Source: Acidobacteriota bacterium
GTDB lineage: Bacteria; Acidobacteriota; Blastocatellia; Pyrinomonadales; Pyrinomonadaceae
Direction of reading: 5' to 3'
Length of the DNA: 11,003 nucleotides
Assembly: GCA_023391155.1 (NCBI GenBank)
Contig: JAEWBM010000008.1
Coordinates: 1-11,003, forward strand
The notes beneath the pieces were generated by a model. It was not told the origin of the DNA. It searched no databases and saw only the letters and a program-made list of their open reading frames with translations. The position numbers and the translations under genes are program-made. This document shows, piece after piece, positions 6,170-11,003 of this stretch; the stretch's first letter is position 1, and each line of letters opens with the position of its first letter.

Positions 6170-7833
6170 TTGGCCTCGTAAACAACCCGCCCGTCCACGA
6201 TCGTCATCATCACTTTGGCATCGCGAATTCGCTCGGGTGCGATCGAATAAAGATCGTGCGAAAGTATGACCAGGTCCGCCAGCATACCAGGAGCCAGCGT
6301 ACCTTTAACATTCTCCTGAAACTCCGCGTATGCCGAACCCCACGTGTATGCCCTGATCGTCTCGTCGAGCGAGATCTTCTGCTCCGGCACCCAGCCGCCC
6401 GGGTTTTTGTCATCGAGCGTCCGCCGCGTCACCGACGCATATATCGCCGCGATCGGGTCGATCGGTGCCACCGGCGAATCTGAACCGAATGCCAGCACGC
6501 CCCCGGTGTCGAGCAGTGTTCGAAACGCATATGTCCCCTTGATCCTGGGCTCATCCAGCCTCTTCCAAGCCCAGCGGCCATCGTCGATCGCATGATATGG
6601 CTGCATCGAAGCAACCACCTTTTGCCCGCCGAAACGCTTTATATCCTCTTGCCGCAAATGCTGTGCGTGCTCGATCCGGAACCGCCTGTCTCGCTCGCCG
6701 TTCTTCTCGGCCGTTTTGGCAAAAATGTCGAGCACCGTGGCATTCGCCCTGTCGCCGATGGCATGAATGTTGATCTGCAGCCCCGCCTTATCCGCCTTCT
6801 CAACCAAGTCCGGCATTACAGGGATCTCGTCTGACGGCAGTCCCACAGAATTCGGAGCATCCAGATAGGCCTGGAAAAACCAGGCGGTTGTCGAGCCAAG
6901 GCTGCCGTCCGAGAAGCCTTTGAGGCACCCGACCCGCAGCATCTCGTCTCCAAATGCCGCCCTCACACCCGTCCGGGCCCAGCGTTGATAATCACCAAGC
7001 GGAGAACAACCGTAGATACGCGTCTTCAGCGTCCCCCGGCGGTGAAGTTCCTGATACACCCCGACGTCCGTGCCCGCCGACATGTCCTGTACGCTCGTCA
7101 CTCCAAGCGAGGCCGCGTGCTCGGTCGCCGCCTGTGCGCCTTCCAGCCGCTCTTCCCAACTCGGTGCCGGGATCACCTTGTTGATATAACCCATCGCGGC
7201 GTCCTTAAAGACGCCCGCCGGGTTGCCGTTCGCATCCCTGACGATCTCGCCGCCGTCCACTTCCGGCGTTGCCTTGGTAACACCTGCGAGTTTCATCGCC
7301 AGCGTGTTGGCAAGCGCCATGTGCCCGTCAAGCCGGTCGATAAATACGGGATGGTCCGGCGTCACCGCGTCGATCAGCGCCGCGGTCGGCAGGTCGTTCG
7401 GCGTCCAGTTCTCATGGTCCCACTTGCCTCCCAAGATCCATCGCCCTTTCGGCAGCTTCTTCGCAAACTCGCCGATACGGCGTGCAAATTCCTGCGGCGT
7501 GTCCGCATCTCGCAGGTCGACAAGCGATAGCTGCTGCCCCGTCTCCAAAAAATGCACGTGCGAATCGTTGAAGCCCGGCACGATCAGCCGCCCGCCGCCC
7601 GCTATTTGCTGCGTGCTCGGGCCCACAAGGCTCTTGATCTCGGCATCGGTTCCGACTGCGATCACCTTGTTTCCCTTGACTGCGATCGCCTGCGCGTCGG
7701 GCCGCGCAGCGTCCATCGTCTTGATCTTTGCCCCCGTAATAACAAGGTCCGCAACAACGCCTTGCCCCGCCGCGGCGAGGGCCATCGACATAAGCACAAC
7801 AAAGGACACGATTATTCGAGCGAAACTATTCAT
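6166..7833 (-). CDS. Exported YtcJ-like metal-dependent amidohydrolase
   Basis: The 555-residue protein has a signal peptide at 1-24 (FVVLMSMALAAAGQG) and a full Amidohydro_3 domain. Visible motifs are HVH at 92-94 (GFNDSHVHF), DGH with His171, Lys305 in GCLKGFSDGSLGSTTAW (candidate bridging lysine), HAIGD at 357-361, RIEH with His389, and GSDSP with Asp452. Family members hydrolyse C-N bonds of amides, N-formyl compounds or cyclic amides using one or two metal ions. Many are cytoplasmic, whereas this one is exported, suggesting a periplasmic scavenging or detoxifying role (inference). It is the first gene of the operon, with a promoter candidate at 7883-7911. ATG 7833 has no clear Shine-Dalgarno. 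About half of its residues align by eye with the following gene, so the two look like tandem paralogues. Confidence 0.92.
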   Translation of the reverse strand: MNSFARIIVSFVVLMSMALAAAGQGVVADLVITGAKIKTMDAARPDAQAIAVKGNKVIAVGTDAEIKSLVGPSTQQIAGGGRLIVPGFNDSHVHFLETGQQLSLVDLRDADTPQEFARRIGEFAKKLPKGRWILGGKWDHENWTPNDLPTAALIDAVTPDHPVFIDRLDGHMALANTLAMKLAGVTKATPEVDGGEIVRDANGNPAGVFKDAAMGYINKVIPAPSWEERLEGAQAATEHAASLGVTSVQDMSAGTDVGVYQELHRRGTLKTRIYGCSPLGDYQRWARTGVRAAFGDEMLRVGCLKGFSDGSLGSTTAWFFQAYLDAPNSVGLPSDEIPVMPDLVEKADKAGLQINIHAIGDRANATVLDIFAKTAEKNGERDRRFRIEHAQHLRQEDIKRFGGQKVVASMQPYHAIDDGRWAWKRLDEPRIKGTYAFRTLLDTGGVLAFGSDSPVAPIDPIAAIYASVTRRTLDDKNPGGWVPEQKISLDETIRAYTWGSAYAEFQENVKGTLAPGMLADLVILSHDLYSIAPERIRDAKVMMTIVDGRVVYEAK

Positions 7834-7882
7834 AGTATTTAGAATCCGAGTAAGTGTATTCTAGAGTGGAGTTTTTCCCGCG

Positions 7883-7911
7883 ATTATATCAGTGAAAGAA
7901 ATCTATATCCA
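7883..7911 (-). promoter_or_regulatory. Sigma70-like promoter for the amidohydrolase operon
   Basis: On the minus strand a perfect TATAAT (7888-7883) follows TGGATA (7911-7906, four of six bases of TTGACA) after 17 nt. Transcription would start near 7876, giving a leader of about 43 nt before ATG 7833. The -35 box lies inside the first codons of the divergent gene that begins at 7892. Motif evidence only. Confidence 0.5.
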
Positions 7912-8419
7912 GATTGTCGGTGTGGTTTTTTCTATTGCATTCGGCGTTTTCATAATTTTTCTTTATGCCGCCGAACCGCGCTCGCTCGAGGAAGTTTCGA
8001 TGAAGGCCCGCACCACTATCGATAGCCTCGCGAACAAAGGCCAAGTTGCGATCGGCACCTACGCGGTCGATGAAAAGCTTTTCGCCGAGGCGCTCGCGGC
8101 CTTTCGCTCGGATAATTTTATCCTCGCCCGCGACCTCTTCGCCCGTGCCGATCCCGAATCCCGCGACGCCCGCACCCAGTATTACATCGCATATAGCTAT
8201 TACCGCCAGGGCTGGGGCCGCATCACGAACGACGACGAACTATTTAGCCAAAGCCTCGCCACGCTCGACCGTGTAACGCTCATCGATCCCGGCTATCGGG
8301 CGTCGGACCCGGACCTTCAACTAAGTACGCCGGCCGAGCTACGCGCCGAGCTTGAAGAGGGCCTCCGCGTGACGATGGGCGACCTTAATCCGATGCGTGT
8401 CTTCCGCGAACGAAAGTAA
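7892..8419 (+). CDS. Single-span membrane protein with TPR-like helical region
   Basis: The protein has 175 residues. Residues about 5-27 form one transmembrane helix (YIQIVGVVFSIAFGVFIIFLY), followed by a helical soluble part. Residues about 61-130 resemble tetratricopeptide repeats (EKLFAEALAAFRSDNFILARDLFARAD, then TQYYIAYSYYRQGWG, then SQSLATLDRVTLIDPGY), suggesting protein-protein binding, probably on the periplasmic side given the short N-terminus. The start is GTG 7892: an in-frame stop at 7862 limits the choice, and no ATG precedes the membrane segment. No Shine-Dalgarno is seen. The next gene starts 5 nt after its stop, so it heads a three-gene operon. I do not recognise a specific family. 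Confidence 0.8.
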   Translation: MKEIYIQIVGVVFSIAFGVFIIFLYAAEPRSLEEVSMKARTTIDSLANKGQVAIGTYAVDEKLFAEALAAFRSDNFILARDLFARADPESRDARTQYYIAYSYYRQGWGRITNDDELFSQSLATLDRVTLIDPGYRASDPDLQLSTPAELRAELEEGLRVTMGDLNPMRVFRERK

Positions 8420-8424
8420 CATCA

Positions 8425-9213
8425 ATGGACGATGCCAAACAAAATGAGCTGATCGCCGAACCGGTCGAGGAGATCGCGCCGGACGCCGAGATCATCACAT
8501 CCGATGACGAAGACCTAACCGTCGCCCGGCCCCGGCCGGAATTGCCGGCGGCCACGGCCGCCCCGATGCACACGCGCACCGTGCTGACCTATCTCGCGTT
8601 GCCCATGGTGTTCTTATTCGTCGCGCTTCTCGGCGGCCTGCGCCTCAGCGGAGCGGACGGCTCATTCATCTTCATCCGCCCGGCACTCATCTGCCTCGTT
8701 TTCGCATTGGTTCTCGTCGTCCTCTTCGTCCGCAACGGCCTCATCCGCCTCGAAGGTTGGTTCAGCGAATCGGCCCCAGTTTTCACGAACATCGCCAACG
8801 CCGTCGTCGTCACAACGCTCTTTTTCGCATCGGTTCAGATCTTCAATTCACTGATCCCGGAACAGGGCCTCCCCTTCTGGGTAGTTTCGTTCTGCTTTTT
8901 CTGGGTGCTTTGGAACAACCTCTTTTCCGATTTCGGCCCGGCAAAGCTTCTCCGCAGCCTCGGCGGCCTCTTCGCCATCGCATTTATCGCGAAATATATG
9001 ATTCTCGCCGGCCTCACCGCTCCCGACGGCGGCAGCTGGCTACGTTCGCTCATAGAAAATCCCGGCCGCGAGGCCGCGACCTGGCTGCTCGACCTGCCGC
9101 GCTTCTCTCCCGGCTCCGGTTATATTCAGTTCTTCACCGCCCTGCTTTACTTACTTGGCCTGTATCTTTTGCCGCCCGCCGTGCTTGTAAAACGCTCTAA
9201 TGAAACAACTTAG
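8425..9213 (+). CDS. Six-span integral membrane protein of unknown function
   Basis: The protein has 262 residues. The first 47 are acidic and proline/alanine-rich and probably cytoplasmic (EEIAPDAEIITSDDEDLT). Hydrophobic segments follow at about 53-72, 83-102, 122-140, 149-166, 177-197 and 233-254. A soluble loop at about 198-230 holds PDGGSWLRSLIENPGREAATW. The tail is short and basic (LVKRSNETT). I see no transporter or enzyme motif and do not recognise the family. It lies 5 nt after the TPR-like gene and overlaps the next gene by 14 nt, so the three are almost certainly co-transcribed and translationally coupled. It could be a membrane anchor or channel partner of the exported downstream protein (inference). 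Confidence 0.82.
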   Translation: MDDAKQNELIAEPVEEIAPDAEIITSDDEDLTVARPRPELPAATAAPMHTRTVLTYLALPMVFLFVALLGGLRLSGADGSFIFIRPALICLVFALVLVVLFVRNGLIRLEGWFSESAPVFTNIANAVVVTTLFFASVQIFNSLIPEQGLPFWVVSFCFFWVLWNNLFSDFGPAKLLRSLGGLFAIAFIAKYMILAGLTAPDGGSWLRSLIENPGREAATWLLDLPRFSPGSGYIQFFTALLYLLGLYLLPPAVLVKRSNETT

Positions 9214-10693
9214 CCTCATAGCATTATTATTTTCGTTTGCCCTCGCCGTGCAGGGCCAGTCCGCGTCCTCCATTCTCAAAAGCGCTGAAAAAGCTCTCGG
9301 CGGCAAAAAGCGCATCGCCGCCGTCAACGCTTGGGAACGCCGCGGGCGGATCACAAACCCCGCCGCCGGGACCTCCGGCAGCTATACCGAATTAATCCAG
9401 GCCCCGGGCTCATACTATCTCGGCTACGACCTCAACGGCTTCGAGGTCGAACTCGGATCCAACGGCCGCTCGGGTTGGTATCGCGACTCACGCAACGGCC
9501 TGTCGACCCTAATCGGCGACCGCAGCCTCGACCTATTCACCCGTGCCCGATATCGAAATTCCCTTTGGCTCAACCGCAAAAAAGAACGAGCCCGCGTCAC
9601 CTCCGGCGGCACCGCTGACCTTAACGGCCGTCCGGCTCATATCGTCGACCTCTCTACCCCCCGCGGCCCGTCTATCAAGCTCTGGTTCGACGCCGCGACC
9701 CAGCTCCCCGTCAGGGAAGAAATGCCGTTCGGCGATGAAACCCTCGTCCTCGAATACTCCGATTTCCGCGACGTCCTCGGCACCAAACAACCATTTTCCA
9801 TCACGATGCGCACCGGCGACGAAACGCTCCTCGTCACGCTCGACACCATCACTCCCAACGCGCGTATCGCCGATGCCGCTTTCGATTTTCCCAAAGTCTC
9901 AGGCGAGCCGCTCCCCGAGATCCCGGCTCTGCTCGCTGAACTCCAGGCGAACGAGGACCGCGTCGAGGAATTGCTCGAAACCTACTCATACACCCAGCGC
10001 ACCGCCCGCCGCGAACTCGGTAAGGACGGCGTGCTTCGCGAAACGAGTTCCGAGACTGTCCAGATGAGCTTCTACAAGGGCGATCGCATTCGCCGTCTCA
10101 TAGAAAAAAATGACAAGCCGCTTTCCGAACGCGACCAGGCCGGCGAAGACCGCGACGTTCAAAAACAGATCGAGGATATCGAAAAGCGCATCGCCCGCAG
10201 TGAGCGCCGCTCTGCCTCCGGCCCGCCATCCAACGAAGGCCAACGGGTTTCGATCGCCGAGGTCCTGCGAGCCTCGCGTCTCATCAATCCCCGCCGCGAG
10301 CGCTTCCGCGGACGAGATGTTATCGTTTTTGATTTCGAACCGAATCCCGACTTCGATATGAAGAACGCCAAGAGCGTTTTGAAATTTTTCGGAAAAACGG
10401 CCGGTGTGATGTGGATAGATGAACGCGACAAACAGGTCGTTCGCGTTGAGGCTCACCTCGCCGACAGCTTCAATATCGCCGGCGGCCTGCTCGCCAAACT
10501 CCGCAAAGGTGCGACTTTTACGATGGAGCAGGAGCGTGTAAACGATGAGATCTGGCTCCCTGCCGTTGCCGAGATCGATCTTTCGGTGAGGGTTCTGCTG
10601 GTAAAAGGTGTGAATATCAACCAGGTCGTCCGGTCCTTTGACTACCGCAAGTTCGAAGCGGCGGTAGAGGACTCCAGCGTCGGCGACCGTTAA
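9200..10693 (+). CDS. Exported protein with two LolA/LolB-like halves (outer-membrane lipoprotein-sorting-like)
   Basis: The protein has 497 residues, with a signal peptide at 1-20 (LSLIALLFSFALAVQGQ). Residues about 22-232 have the beta-strand-rich pattern of LolA-like or DUF4292-like proteins: ILKSAEKALGG, WERRGRITN, SYTELIQAPGSYYLGYD, GRSGWYRDS, IKLWFDAATQLPVREEM, VLEYSDFRDVLGTKQPFSI. A second such half spans about 255-485 (YSYTQRTARRE, VMWIDERDKQVVRVEAHLAD, EIWLPAVAEID). The two halves are joined by a charged, probably coiled linker at about 300-345 (SERDQAGEDRDVQKQIEDIEKRIARSERR). Proteins of this fold bind lipid or lipoprotein acyl chains in a curved beta-sheet. The fold call is by eye and moderate. 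ATG 9200 has no Shine-Dalgarno; it overlaps the upstream gene by 14 nt. Its TAA stop shares the palindrome TTAA with the opposite gene. Confidence 0.85.
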   Translation: MKQLSLIALLFSFALAVQGQSASSILKSAEKALGGKKRIAAVNAWERRGRITNPAAGTSGSYTELIQAPGSYYLGYDLNGFEVELGSNGRSGWYRDSRNGLSTLIGDRSLDLFTRARYRNSLWLNRKKERARVTSGGTADLNGRPAHIVDLSTPRGPSIKLWFDAATQLPVREEMPFGDETLVLEYSDFRDVLGTKQPFSITMRTGDETLLVTLDTITPNARIADAAFDFPKVSGEPLPEIPALLAELQANEDRVEELLETYSYTQRTARRELGKDGVLRETSSETVQMSFYKGDRIRRLIEKNDKPLSERDQAGEDRDVQKQIEDIEKRIARSERRSASGPPSNEGQRVSIAEVLRASRLINPRRERFRGRDVIVFDFEPNPDFDMKNAKSVLKFFGKTAGVMWIDERDKQVVRVEAHLADSFNIAGGLLAKLRKGATFTMEQERVNDEIWLPAVAEIDLSVRVLLVKGVNINQVVRSFDYRKFEAAVEDSSVGDR

Positions 10694-11003
10694 CGCGACG
10701 CGAGCGAGATCGTCACTCGCCGCCCGTCCCTGATGACTTGCAGCGTTCTGATGGTCGCCGAACCGCGCAGCGTGTCGGTGTCCGTGATCGAACGCCCGTC
10801 TATCGCCACTACGATGTCGCCCTGCCTGATCCCGGCACGGCCCCCGACGCCCGCCGATGTCGTCCGTAAGACGGTCCAACCCATCCGTTCGCGTTCGGCT
10901 TGAACGCCTATCATCTGAAGTATCTCGCTGATGCGATGTTCGCCCGAGCCCTCACCCGGCCCGGTGCCCGGCAAAACCGTCTGCGGGTCGATGCCCCGCG
11001 GCA
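10690..11003 (-). CDS. PDZ-domain protein, C-terminal part only
   Basis: The frame is open to the right edge of the window, so only the last 103 or so residues are present and no true start is visible (a TTG at 10974 lies in mid-frame). The segment ends with a PDZ domain: GWTVLRTTSAGVGGRAGIRQ, then GDIVVAIDGRSITD, then TLRGSATIRTLQVIRDGRRVTISLASR. GRAGIRQGDIVVAIDG is the typical signature. Such C-terminal PDZ domains occur in HtrA-type serine proteases, S41 peptidases, aspartyl proteases and M28-type peptidases. The preceding stretch (PGTGPGEGSGEHRISEILQMIGVQAE) resembles a linker but does not decide which. It converges on the LolA-like gene with a 4-nt overlap. Confidence 0.8.
   Translation of the reverse strand, partial: PRGIDPQTVLPGTGPGEGSGEHRISEILQMIGVQAERERMGWTVLRTTSAGVGGRAGIRQGDIVVAIDGRSITDTDTLRGSATIRTLQVIRDGRRVTISLASR

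Noticed and set aside
7223..7864. A 213-codon open frame on the plus strand
   Set aside because: It is fully antisense to the N-terminal half of the intact amidohydrolase and shows no domain.
9986..10879. A 297-codon open frame on the minus strand
   Set aside because: It lies antisense to the LolA-like gene and the PDZ gene region, has no recognisable domain, and its composition is that of a shadow frame in GC-rich DNA. The plus-strand protein has a signal peptide and coherent fold pattern.

Overview
The window looks like chromosomal DNA from a GC-rich, Gram-negative-type bacterium. Most proteins carry export signals and are periplasmic or membrane types: a di-heme peroxidase, a PBP4-type peptidase and a LolA-like protein. 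I suspect Acidobacteriota (class Blastocatellia or a relative). That rests on the general look of the genes and on the palindrome-rich intergenic DNA; no marker gene here proves it. I see no phage, transposase, CRISPR, tRNA or rRNA.

Layout. Positions 1-1232 (-) hold the N-terminal 410 codons of an exported di-heme cytochrome c peroxidase (MauG/CcpA type) with an FN3-like domain in front; its end lies outside the window. It is divergent from a dacB-type D-Ala-D-Ala carboxypeptidase/endopeptidase (1388-2929, +), and a good sigma70-like promoter for the peroxidase lies between them. A bidirectional hairpin terminator separates dacB from a small RRM RNA-binding protein (3006-3317, -). Positions 3318-4106 are non-coding: a series of seven short, tight hairpins (3644-3908), a 14-bp-period pyrimidine repeat (3943-3984) and a Rho-independent terminator (4024-4069).

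That terminator closes a minus-strand operon: two exported YtcJ-like amidohydrolases (6166-7833, then 4655-6169, overlapping by 4 nt) and, 11 nt on, an exported DUF4920 protein (4107-4643). The two amidohydrolases look like an ancient tandem duplication. The upstream copy keeps the expected metal and substrate-side motifs. The downstream copy has lost several of them and may have a changed or no activity.

Divergent from this operon is a tightly packed plus-strand operon of three genes of unknown role: a single-span protein with a TPR-like region (7892-8419), a six-span membrane protein (8425-9213) and an exported protein that looks like two LolA/LolB-like halves (9200-10693). They plausibly work together at the envelope, but this is inference from context. 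The last of them converges on a PDZ-domain protein (10690-11003, -, partial), and the two share a palindromic TTAA as both stop codons.

No obvious new defence or mobile system is visible. The most unusual items are the hairpin array, the degenerate second amidohydrolase, the FN3-peroxidase fusion and the unknown three-gene envelope operon.
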